From Fibrobacter sp. (GTDB lineage: Bacteria; Fibrobacterota; Fibrobacteria; Fibrobacterales; Fibrobacteraceae), in contig JAGCPZ010000048.1 in the NCBI GenBank assembly GCA_017965445.1, positions 42,246 through 106,245 on the forward strand: DNA of 64,000 nucleotides. Direction: 5' to 3'. The notes below the pieces were generated by a model. That model saw only the letters and a list, made by a program, of their open reading frames with translations. It did no database searches and was not told the origin of the DNA. Made by a program: the position numbers and the translations under genes. Of the stretch, positions 44,157 through 51,896 are shown piece by piece. How positions within the stretch are numbered: the stretch's first letter is position 1; every line of letters starts with the position of its first letter.

Positions 44157-45044
44157 GTGTTCGGACAATTAGGTTACTTAATATCGGAATCTTTTCGCGG
44201 ATGGAAACAGCACAGGACGGTAATTCTCCCGTCTCTAGTGACGATTTTCCTCTGTTCGCTTTTACTCGCTCTGTCTTTCACGGCCTTGGGCGTTTCGTTT
44301 AAACTCCTCTCTGCCGAAAAATCGCTGTACGTCGTCGAGGCGTTCTTGAACGAAAACGTTCCCGAGGATTCTATCCCGGCCATCCAGACGCGGCTTGAGC
44401 ATTCCCGCCATGTGGAATCGGTGAAGTTCGTGAGTGCGGATTCTGCACTTGCCGACTTTAACAGGCATTTTTCGCCGGATATGCTGGAGTTTGTCGAAGG
44501 GAACCCGATACCGGCGTTTTTCCGCGTGTCGCTTCGCAGCGATGCGTATAACCCGGCAGACCTTTCCGAGGTGCGCAATGCGATTGCCGAAGAACCATGC
44601 TTTGAGGAAGTCCAGGCTCCGTTAAAATGGGCGTCGCGAATAGCGTCCTGGAAGTTCAAGATGATTTTTTGGCCGGTTTGCGTGAGCATCCTCCTGCTCA
44701 TTACGCTCTCGCTCATTATCTGCAATTCCGTGCGGCTTTCGCTCATGTCGAGGAAACTTTTGGTCGATAACATGAAATACGCCGGTGGCAGCTACCTGTT
44801 TATCGAATTCCCGTTCGTGTTGGAAGGGGCTACCCAGGGCTTTGTCGGCAGTGGACTTGCTGTGGTACTCCTCTGGATGGTCATCCAGTCCGTGGTGCGG
44901 ATGTTCCCTATCGTAGCGCCAAGCCTATCTTATTTTGGCGTCATTGTTCTCTTTACGGTGCTTCTAGAAACGGCTCTCTCCGGTTACTTTAGTTTCCGTA
45001 CGGTTCGCGGTTTCTTGTTCGAAAAGAAAGGTGAGCAGGAATAA
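44157..45044 (+). CDS. ftsX: Cell-division permease-like protein FtsX
   Basis: 295 residues, GTG start. An N-terminal membrane helix (about 22-45), a periplasmic loop to about 165 with VVEAFLNENVPEDSIPAIQT and VKFVSADSALADFNRHF, then three C-terminal helices of the FtsX/MacB fold (FWPVCVSILLLITLSLIICN, QGFVGSGLAVVLLWMVIQSV). It transmits ATP-driven movement by FtsE to a periplasmic hydrolase activator. No ftsE lies next to it; the adjoining gene encodes the EnvC-type partner. Confidence 0.9.
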   Translation: MFGQLGYLISESFRGWKQHRTVILPSLVTIFLCSLLLALSFTALGVSFKLLSAEKSLYVVEAFLNENVPEDSIPAIQTRLEHSRHVESVKFVSADSALADFNRHFSPDMLEFVEGNPIPAFFRVSLRSDAYNPADLSEVRNAIAEEPCFEEVQAPLKWASRIASWKFKMIFWPVCVSILLLITLSLIICNSVRLSLMSRKLLVDNMKYAGGSYLFIEFPFVLEGATQGFVGSGLAVVLLWMVIQSVVRMFPIVAPSLSYFGVIVLFTVLLETALSGYFSFRTVRGFLFEKKGEQE

Positions 45045-45047
45045 CCG

Positions 45048-46340
45048 ATGCGCCTGGTTTCATTATTGGTTCCGTTCTTGTTTTTCTCCTTCGCCGTTAT
45101 AGCTTGGGGGGCTCCCCAAAAAACGGATGCGCAGATTGATGAACAGAAAACGGCTCTCAAAAAGCTGGAAGAGGATTTGGCCAAAAAGCGCGAAGAACTG
45201 GCCGTTCTTGAGACCGAAGAGAAGGGCGTCTTGAATACGATTTCCCTTTTGGACCAGAACCTCAACCGCACCAGATCTTACTTAACGGAACTCTCGCGCA
45301 ACGAGGTCTTATTGCAGGATGCGGTGAAGCAACTTGCGCTGGATATTGATTCGTTGGACGCAAAAATCAAGAACCGCAAGCATGCCATGAGAAAGCGAAT
45401 TCGCAATTTGTATGTACATGGCCGTAGCAACGATGCCGAAATCCTATACGAACTTTTGACGAAAAATGGAAACCCTGAACGAAAAGTCTATTGGGTCCAC
45501 CACTTGCTGACCCGTGACCGCGAAGATGTGGAGGCTCTCCGCAGTCTTGTCGAAGGGCGCATGCAGAAACAGCGTACTCAGGAAAATCACCTCGCCGAGC
45601 TTACGAAACTCAGGACCCGAAAGGCTGTCGAAGAACGCAGCCTTGTGGCGCAGATGAACGGCCAATCACGTATGCTCAATTCTCTCAAGCATGACAAGGC
45701 TGTACAGCGCATGGCGCTCAAGGAATTCGAACGGAACCAGAAGACGATGCTTGCGCTCATCAAGAAACTCGAAGAACGCCGCAAACGCGAAATCGAGGAA
45801 GCAAAACGTGCCGAAGCAGCTCGCCTTGCCGCGCTCAAGAAAAAGGAGAAGGCCGCCGAGAAAAAGCGCGAGGCGGACAAGAAGCGCGAGGCCGAGAAAA
45901 ACCGCCAGAGCGAGATTGCAAAAAAGACGATTCAGGTGGTGCCGTTCAAGGGGCCGAAGTGCATGCCTCTTGATGGTCCCGTCATCAGTGAATACGGTTT
46001 GCAGGAACATCCGGTGCTCCACATCATGACGCGTAATCTGGGCGTCGAAATCCGCGGAAAGCGTGGCGGGAGAATCCGTGCCGCCGCTGCAGGAACTATT
46101 GCGATGGTGTCCGAAATTGATGGCCGTGGCCCCTCCGTGATTATTGAACATGAGGGCGGAATTTACACAGTCTATGGCCATATGAAAACGATTAATGTTC
46201 AAGAGGGCAAAAGTGTCAAAAAATGCGAAGAAATTGGGGAAGTAGGCGATATTGCGTCGTTAAATGGAATTAAATTGTATTTCCAAGTGAGCGAAGGGAC
46301 CCAAACCGTGGATCCTTTGCAATGGTTAAAACAGAAATGA
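45048..46340 (+). CDS. envC: EnvC-like murein hydrolase activator
   Basis: 430 residues. Signal peptide, two long coiled-coil blocks (about 25-130 and 180-295, including KLEEDLAKKREELAVLETEE and Lys/Glu-rich repeats) and a C-terminal LytM (M23) domain from about 310. The LytM zinc ligands are incomplete: the HxxxD position reads TRNLGVE and the final HxH reads LYFQ, as in non-catalytic EnvC/NlpD proteins. It would activate amidases at the septum under FtsEX control. Spacing to ftsX is 3 bases; it overlaps holB by 4. Confidence 0.88.
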   Translation: MRLVSLLVPFLFFSFAVIAWGAPQKTDAQIDEQKTALKKLEEDLAKKREELAVLETEEKGVLNTISLLDQNLNRTRSYLTELSRNEVLLQDAVKQLALDIDSLDAKIKNRKHAMRKRIRNLYVHGRSNDAEILYELLTKNGNPERKVYWVHHLLTRDREDVEALRSLVEGRMQKQRTQENHLAELTKLRTRKAVEERSLVAQMNGQSRMLNSLKHDKAVQRMALKEFERNQKTMLALIKKLEERRKREIEEAKRAEAARLAALKKKEKAAEKKREADKKREAEKNRQSEIAKKTIQVVPFKGPKCMPLDGPVISEYGLQEHPVLHIMTRNLGVEIRGKRGGRIRAAAAGTIAMVSEIDGRGPSVIIEHEGGIYTVYGHMKTINVQEGKSVKKCEEIGEVGDIASLNGIKLYFQVSEGTQTVDPLQWLKQK

Positions 46341-47461
46341 TAGAATATCGCTTAAATGGCCCAGCCTCCCAGGAACGAATCCGCATCCGCCTCATGGCGG
46401 CGTTGCGCGAGAACCGGTTCCCGCAGTCGATTCTCATCGACGGCCCTGTAGGCATTGGCAAGAAGGCGTTGGCGATGGAAATTGCTCAGGCGCTGCAGTG
46501 CACAAACGCGAGCGTCCGCCCGTGCGGCAAATGCTTCGGCTGCAAGATGGCCGCGGATTCTGGCGTCACGGACAACTGGGTCGTGCCGATGGAAGCAAAA
46601 GAGGCAAGTGCCCGCAACGCAGCTGACGTCTCTGCCGGGAGCACCGCGAAGACGATTCAGGACTTTAAGCAGGCGTACATCGAAGAAATTACAAAGAACC
46701 CGTACCGCGTCGATATTTTCAGTGCCGGTGCCCTTATTTCGGTGGAACTCATCCGCACGATGACTGCATCCTTCGCGATGAAGGGCGACCGCGTCCGTGT
46801 GGTGATTATCGCGGAGGCCGACCGCATGAACGATTCCGCAGCAAACGCTTTCCTCAAGACCCTCGAAGAAGTCCCCCCGAACACGTATTTTATTTTGACG
46901 ACATCCTCCCGCGAAAAGCTTTTGCAGACAATCCGTTCGCGCTGCTTGGCGCTCCACTTGCCGCCCCTCACGGACGACGAAGTGCGCAAGGAAGCTGCTC
47001 GCGTGGGTGGCGAGGATTTTGACGAATCGACATTGACCGATGATGTCATCGGGCTTGCCGTGGGGTCGCCTGGCATGGCGCTTTATTATGCGGAACATGC
47101 GAAGGACTGGTGCCCGCTCGCAGTTGATTTTATCGAAAAATCGCTTTCGCAGGACTATACGGATTTGTTCTTTGAACTGGAAGATTCCGGACTTGAAGAC
47201 CCGGCTGTCGTGAACCGGTTCCTGGAAGTCCTGTCGTTCTTGATTTCGGACTTGCTGCGTATGCAATCGGGGGCTCCGCTCCGCATCCCTGAATCAACGG
47301 GCCGTGTGAATTTGGAACGCTACCCGCAGGTGGGGGCCTCGGCCCTGGAACTTGCGCTCGTAAGCGTCCAGGAAACCATGTCGAGAATTGCTTCAAGGCG
47401 AATGGCGGCGGCAATCTGCCTCCAGAATCTCTCGATGAAACTTTTTGAAGGCTACAAGTAA
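46337..47461 (+). CDS. holB: DNA polymerase III delta-prime subunit
   Basis: 374 residues from the ATG at 46337, overlapping the envC stop as ATGA (an earlier ATG at 46322 is possible). AAA+ clamp-loader fold: Walker A-type GPVGIGKKALAM, zinc-finger cysteines CTNASVRPCGKCFGCKM, NDSAANAFLKTLEEVPPNTY, TSSREKLLQTIRSRC with the SRC motif. It is the clamp-loader wrench in the replisome. The intact P-loop differs from the degenerate one in E. coli. It is co-transcribed with envC and recJ. Confidence 0.9.
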   Translation: MIEYRLNGPASQERIRIRLMAALRENRFPQSILIDGPVGIGKKALAMEIAQALQCTNASVRPCGKCFGCKMAADSGVTDNWVVPMEAKEASARNAADVSAGSTAKTIQDFKQAYIEEITKNPYRVDIFSAGALISVELIRTMTASFAMKGDRVRVVIIAEADRMNDSAANAFLKTLEEVPPNTYFILTTSSREKLLQTIRSRCLALHLPPLTDDEVRKEAARVGGEDFDESTLTDDVIGLAVGSPGMALYYAEHAKDWCPLAVDFIEKSLSQDYTDLFFELEDSGLEDPAVVNRFLEVLSFLISDLLRMQSGAPLRIPESTGRVNLERYPQVGASALELALVSVQETMSRIASRRMAAAICLQNLSMKLFEGYK

Positions 47462-47462
47462 A

Positions 47463-49175
47463 ATGGAAGATCTTGTAGCTTCGACATTGTCCTCTTCGTT
47501 AAAGATTCCGCATGCGGTGGCGAGATTCCTCGTTTCGCGTGGGATAAAGACGGTTTCTGATGCTTACCACATGCTTCGCTCCAGCGAAAGCGACGTGCAT
47601 GACCCCTTCTTGATGATGGGAATGGACAAGGCTGTGGAATGGATTATGGCCGTTCGCGAACGTGGCGAACGCGTGTTCATCTTTGGTGACTACGACTTGG
47701 ACGGCATGACCTCGGTGACGCTTTTGACGCGCTGCTTAAAGACGGTTGGCATCGAGTCCGAATGGAGACTCCCGAACCGCTTTGGAGACGGCTACGGGCT
47801 TTCTGTTTCTGCCGTTGACGAGATGTACGAAGCTGGCGGGCGCAATTTGATTACGGTGGATACGGGCATTACCGCGAATGCAGAAATTGCCCATGCGAAG
47901 GAACTCGGCATGGCGGTCATGGTCATGGACCATCATCAACCGTCTGGTGACGGGCTCCCGGTCTGCGACGTGCTTTTGGACCCGCATCAGGACGGGGATA
48001 GCTACCCGAATCCGGAACTTTGCGGTGTCGGCGTTTCTTACAAGTTTATCTGTGCGCTGTTTAGCCGTCTTGGGCTCCCGAACCCTGTGGAATACTTAGA
48101 CTTGGTGGCGCTCGGAACGCTTGCAGACCTTGTGCAGATGACACCAGAGAACAGGTTCTTTACGCGGTCCGGACTGGAATGCTTGAAGGACAGCCGCTGG
48201 CCAGGCGTGCAAGAAATGTATGCCTCTCTTATGAAACCCCACAGCTGTGTGGGTGGCATCGATGTTATGTATAAACTAGCGCCGCTCCTAAATGCGCCCG
48301 GTCGCATGGAACGCCCTGACCCGGCTCTTAAACTCCTTTTATGCGAAAATAAAAGCGCCGCGCCGCAACTGCTCGCAGAACTGAAAGAGTGGAATGCTCG
48401 CCGCAAGGAGAAAGAGGCTGAAATTACCGAGATGGCGATGGAACAGGTCAAGACGCTTTATGGCGATACCATTCCGACCGTCATCGTTGTTGCTGGTGAT
48501 AACTGGCATGTCGGCGTGATTGGCATTGTTGCAGCAAAGCTAGCGCAGGAATTCCACAGACCGTCAGCGGTGCTTTCGATTATCGACGGCATGGCGCATG
48601 CGAGCGCCCGTGCAGTCCCCGGGTTCAACTGGCACAAGGCCCTGTTTGAATGTCGTGAACTTTTTGACCGCTGGGGCGGGCATGCCAATGCTGCGGGTTT
48701 CTCGCTGGAGTCGTCGAGAATCGATGAACTCCGCGGTCGTCTGTTGCAGTCAGCGGCAGAGCAAGGCTATACGGGCGAGGTCATCAATGACGACGCGTCT
48801 TACCCGTACGACATCAAGATTGCCCTCAGTGAACTTGTTGTAGAAAACCGCGCTCCGAGTGGTCGGTTCCCGGTGCGAGAACGTTCGATTCTCGACTATA
48901 TCGATTTGTTGGAACCGTTCGGCGGGAACTTCCCGTATCCGACGTTCCGTGCTGAAGGCGTGACTGTGCATCGCGTGCGTGAACTTCGCGGCGGGCACTT
49001 GCAGATGGAAATTTCGCAGGCGGGGAGCAACGTATTCCCGGCGATTGCCTTTGGGCTCCGCAAGAGCAAGGCTCTGCTAGGCCGTTCACGCCCGGTGACA
49101 ATCGTTTTTGAACCTGTTTGGAATTATTTTAACAATACAAAGACTGTGCAACTTTGCATAAAGTCTATCGAGTGA
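47463..49175 (+). CDS. recJ: Single-stranded-DNA exonuclease RecJ
   Basis: 570 residues from the ATG at 47463, one base after the holB stop. DHH-family motifs are intact: FGDYDLDGMTSVTLL, ITVDTGITANAEIAHAKELG, MVMDHHQPSGDGLP, the DHHA1 part (HVGVIGIVAAKLAQEFHRPS, GGHANAAGFSLE) and the OB-like C-terminus. RecJ degrades single strands 5' to 3' in recombination and mismatch repair. Normal length. Confidence 0.96.
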   Translation: MEDLVASTLSSSLKIPHAVARFLVSRGIKTVSDAYHMLRSSESDVHDPFLMMGMDKAVEWIMAVRERGERVFIFGDYDLDGMTSVTLLTRCLKTVGIESEWRLPNRFGDGYGLSVSAVDEMYEAGGRNLITVDTGITANAEIAHAKELGMAVMVMDHHQPSGDGLPVCDVLLDPHQDGDSYPNPELCGVGVSYKFICALFSRLGLPNPVEYLDLVALGTLADLVQMTPENRFFTRSGLECLKDSRWPGVQEMYASLMKPHSCVGGIDVMYKLAPLLNAPGRMERPDPALKLLLCENKSAAPQLLAELKEWNARRKEKEAEITEMAMEQVKTLYGDTIPTVIVVAGDNWHVGVIGIVAAKLAQEFHRPSAVLSIIDGMAHASARAVPGFNWHKALFECRELFDRWGGHANAAGFSLESSRIDELRGRLLQSAAEQGYTGEVINDDASYPYDIKIALSELVVENRAPSGRFPVRERSILDYIDLLEPFGGNFPYPTFRAEGVTVHRVRELRGGHLQMEISQAGSNVFPAIAFGLRKSKALLGRSRPVTIVFEPVWNYFNNTKTVQLCIKSIE

Positions 49176-49179
49176 GGCC

Positions 49180-49749
49180 ATGATTAGACGTAACGCTCCA
49201 ATGATAGCCTTTTTATTTGTTTTTATTGCCATGCTGTATTTTATTTACAGCGTTCCTCGGTATGAACCCATAGTAGAAGCCGAAGAAAACGAGAAAGAAG
49301 AGCCGGTCAATGATACATTCAGGGGGCGTGTCGATATGCCCTCGATTGACGAAATCTATGTGCTTGAAAATACCGCCGGGCGTGATTTGAACAAACTAGC
49401 TTTATTCTTTGAAGGACGAGCTGCAGGCTTGCATTACCTGTCGTCGGAGTATTTCAAAAAGTTTAACTCGAACCGCAAGGGGCTTTCGTTCTCCAAATCG
49501 GATGATGGTGTGTTTCTTGGGCTGCGTTTGACGCTTGATAGCTTAGGACGGTTCATGAACCCGCAAATCCTGTTTTCGGATACGGATGACGATGTTTTCA
49601 AGGTCAAGCTGTTGAAGCATGTCGAATATTTCTGGCGTTTGCCACCGAGCAAGCAGGGTAAACTTGAAATGTGGATTCCAATACGGTTCCATGCATCTGC
49701 AAATCAACGGCAAACAGCTGGCGAAAAAAAGATTAGTGCAAAAAAATAA
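49180..49749 (+). CDS. Membrane-anchored TonB-C/AgmX-like protein
   Basis: 189 residues. One N-terminal helix (about 8-25: MIAFLFVFIAMLYFIYSVP), an acidic stretch (about 30-45), then a globular periplasmic domain. The segment LGLRLTLDSLGRFMNPQILF, then YFWRLPPSKQGKLEMWIPIRF, resembles the TonB C-terminal and AgmX-type domains, where a signal-like strand leads to a final P-x-F strand. It is 4 bases downstream of recJ, so it is probably expressed with that operon. If the resemblance is real it is a second TonB-like protein in this window. Otherwise unknown. Confidence 0.6.
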   Translation: MIRRNAPMIAFLFVFIAMLYFIYSVPRYEPIVEAEENEKEEPVNDTFRGRVDMPSIDEIYVLENTAGRDLNKLALFFEGRAAGLHYLSSEYFKKFNSNRKGLSFSKSDDGVFLGLRLTLDSLGRFMNPQILFSDTDDDVFKVKLLKHVEYFWRLPPSKQGKLEMWIPIRFHASANQRQTAGEKKISAKK

Positions 49750-49762
49750 AGGAAAGGGAAAA

Positions 49763-49882
49763 ATGAAGACCGAGCAGAAAAAAGAATACAAGGCGCCCAA
49801 AATAAAGGTGACCCAGCTCAAGCAACAAGCACACCTCATGCAGATGAGCAAATCCCCTATTTCCCAGGGGGAATTGGGTTAA
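49763..49882 (+). CDS. 39-residue small protein of the Bacteroides/Fibrobacter short-ORF type
   Basis: MKTEQKKEYKAPKIKVTQLK at the start and QQAHLMQMSKSPISQGELG at the end, behind a strong GGAAAGGGA Shine-Dalgarno. The (K)EYxAPKIKVxxLK pattern is seen at the start of many short unannotated ORFs in Bacteroidota-type genomes. A terminator follows at once. The lysine-rich leader and polar tail could be a peptide precursor or a membrane-associated small protein, but neither is supported beyond the shape. It follows the TonB-like gene by 13 bases. Confidence 0.6.
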   Translation: MKTEQKKEYKAPKIKVTQLKQQAHLMQMSKSPISQGELG

Positions 49883-49887
49883 AACAA

Positions 49888-49915
49888 AAACTCGGCGTAA
49901 AAAGCCGAGTCTTTC
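49888..49915 (+). terminator. Terminator of the ftsX-recJ operon
   Basis: ACTCGGC, loop GTAAAAA, GCCGAGT then CTTTC; a convergent gene follows. Confidence 0.75.
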
Positions 49916-49950
49916 ATATTCGCGAAGGTCTCGCGTTACCGAGGCTATTA

Positions 49951-50376
49951 CTACGCTCTAAGGAGCTCGACGAGCTGTTGAGCGTTCTTTTCTATAAGCA
50001 CGAAAGCTTCGAACATGCGGGCTTCGCGCCACTTGGTCAAGTATTTTGCCTGCCAGTCCACCGCGATGGAAGCCGGATCCTTAGGCCCGTTCTCGTTCTG
50101 GTACCACACTTCCTTCGTGATTTCGCGAATCATGGCGCCCATTTCGGCTGCCGGCTGTACGGATCCCTTGCAGAGGAGAAGCGCGCGCAGGTTGTCGAGC
50201 AAAATCTCGTCGGAAGGGTTTTCCGCATCTTCGCGGGCGCATTCCCAAATCTCGTCGCGATGGCGCTCTGTCCAGCCAATCAGGTATTTTTTCGTCTTTT
50301 CGAGTTCGCCTTTGGCCAGTTTTTCATCAACCGCTTCACGCGGGTAATAGATGCTGTTTGGATAGAATTCAATCAT
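49951..50376 (-). CDS. Conserved-looking cytoplasmic protein of unknown function
   Basis: 141 residues from the ATG at 50376 (the frame upstream runs into the tRNA-Leu). No signal or membrane helix. Mostly helical: REAVDEKLAKGELEKTKKYL, ERHRDEIWECAREDAEN, EMGAMIREITKEVWYQNENG and a tail FVLIEKNAQQLVELLRA. A tryptophan/glutamate-rich middle and regular heptad-like spacing suggest a compact helical fold. No family recognised. Its leader begins 43 bases from the tRNA-Leu, so the two may share a transcript. Confidence 0.7.
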   Translation of the reverse strand: MIEFYPNSIYYPREAVDEKLAKGELEKTKKYLIGWTERHRDEIWECAREDAENPSDEILLDNLRALLLCKGSVQPAAEMGAMIREITKEVWYQNENGPKDPASIAVDWQAKYLTKWREARMFEAFVLIEKNAQQLVELLRA

Positions 50377-50419
50377 GATTTCCCGCCTTGTGCGAAGTTG
50401 AAGCCATGTTAAAAAACAA

Positions 50420-50502
<83 letters not shown>

Positions 50503-50616
50503 AGGTTGTGCGTGCGTAATATAGCAAATTTAAAGGCCCTTAATCGATTAAATCGCAAAAACGTATATGGATTTTATCACATTTTTTATTATTATCGAAT
50601 TTTCTGTTTATAAATG

Positions 50617-50645
50617 TTTACTTTCCGAACGCATTAATATATATT
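50617..50645 (+). promoter_or_regulatory. Promoter for the prepilin genes
   Basis: -35 TTTACT (50617-50622), 17-bp spacer, -10 TATATT (50640-50645). The leader to the prepilin start is about 85 bases. Confidence 0.55.
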
Positions 50646-50735
50646 ACGAATAGGGCCTTGGTGAAAAAGGTCGTTTTTATTGTTACCTTTAAGAAAGATT
50701 TTTTTAGTGGAGACTTGTTGCGTGGAGATTTCGGT

Positions 50736-51284
50736 ATGTTGAAAGTCGATACCAAAAAGAAAGGCTATACGCTGGTTGAAGTCCTCGTTGTCATGTCGAT
50801 TATGGGTATCTTGTCTGCGATGGGCGCAGCAAGCTTGCGCAATGCTGTTATCAATAATCGAATTCGGGGTTATGCGCAGAACACTGCCGCTTTCCTGGAA
50901 CGTATTGCCGCTGACGCTAACAGAATGTCCAAAACGCTTTGCATGAAGGCCGACAATGATACGCTCAAGGTTTATGAAGGGGACTGTGGTAGCAGTTCGT
51001 CTTCCGCGCAACCCGCACCATATGACCGTTATGAACTTGAATCCCCAGCAACATTTAATTGTTTAAGCGATTATCGAAATGATATTGATGTGGCTGAAAA
51101 TGACTGGACTCGCTCAAATGGTGTAGAATTTCAACCGCGTATAGGGCTTTCGGCGTTGCCGAGCAAGGGCTTTATTTGTATCCAGTATGGATCTTCACGC
51201 AATTTTGCGGGCGTGAAAAAGACCGCTGACAAGAACCAGCTTGTCCCGATATGGCATGTGGGCGCCGGTTGGCAGGAATTGTAG
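50736..51284 (+). CDS. Prepilin-like protein (GspH/FimT type)
   Basis: 182 residues from the ATG at 50736, which places the prepilin motif directly behind a short basic leader (LKVDTKKKGYTLVEVLVVM). Cleavage at G/Y and an E at +5 fit prepilin peptidase. The hydrophobic helix (about 12-32) and a C-terminal globular part with paired cysteines (about 76-140, CMKADND ... CGSS, FNCLSD) follow. It probably is a minor pilin or pseudopilin of a type IV pilus or secretion system. The main pilus genes are not here. 7 bases separate it from the next prepilin gene. Confidence 0.85.
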   Translation: MLKVDTKKKGYTLVEVLVVMSIMGILSAMGAASLRNAVINNRIRGYAQNTAAFLERIAADANRMSKTLCMKADNDTLKVYEGDCGSSSSSAQPAPYDRYELESPATFNCLSDYRNDIDVAENDWTRSNGVEFQPRIGLSALPSKGFICIQYGSSRNFAGVKKTADKNQLVPIWHVGAGWQEL

Positions 51285-51291
51285 GTGAACT

Positions 51292-51759
51292 ATGACGAAT
51301 CTTTTGAAGAATAAAAAAGGGTTTGGTATTGTAGAAATCTTGGTCGCCGCGGCGGTCCTCGGTTTTATGTATATGGCGATTTTGAATATGCAGGGCGGAA
51401 ATCACGATGCATTGTTGCGCATTCGCGGTCGTGACGGCGCCGTCGATGTGGCCCAGCAGGTACTCGACTCCCTCAAGGCTATCGGTATCGCCTCTATTCC
51501 GTCGAGTTCTAATCCTGATAACGATACAACTTATAGCGTTCAGGATATTAACCGCAAGTGGGCGAGAGGCCTTGGTGATTCTGCCACGGTGACGTATCAT
51601 CCAGAAGTGACGGTTTCGGCAACGCAGAATTACACATCGCGGGACTCATCGCAGTTCGAGACAATTCACCACATTTATGCGAAACAGGTGAAAGTCAAAG
51701 TCTCTTGGAACTTCAAGGGTTCCACACAGTCGATAGAAGTATCCAGTATTATAAGATAG
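51292..51759 (+). CDS. Prepilin-like protein (PilV type)
   Basis: 155 residues. MTNLLKNKKGFGIVEILVAA carries the class III cleavage motif (G/F, glutamate at +5), followed by a helix to about 33 and a globular part with a QVLDSLKAIGIA helix and a C-terminal beta sheet (VKVKVSWNFKGSTQSIEVSS). This resembles PilV/PulI minor pilins. Together with the preceding gene it forms a two-gene minor-pilin unit, possibly for cellulose adhesion or DNA uptake; that role is inferred. Confidence 0.83.
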   Translation: MTNLLKNKKGFGIVEILVAAAVLGFMYMAILNMQGGNHDALLRIRGRDGAVDVAQQVLDSLKAIGIASIPSSSNPDNDTTYSVQDINRKWARGLGDSATVTYHPEVTVSATQNYTSRDSSQFETIHHIYAKQVKVKVSWNFKGSTQSIEVSSIIR

Positions 51760-51896
51760 TCGAAAGAACGCCACTCCGTGGCTATAGACTAGAGACGAGA
51801 GGGAAATATTGGCACTTCGTGCTTTCTTATGGGGAACATTGAGGTTTTCTTTTTAGACTTTAAACCACAGCCTTTCATTAGCAATAATCTTTCTTT

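Noticed and set aside
46337..47461. Reading holB as dnaX
   Set aside because: The length (374 residues) and the absence of the tau C-terminal domains fit delta-prime, although the P-loop is intact.
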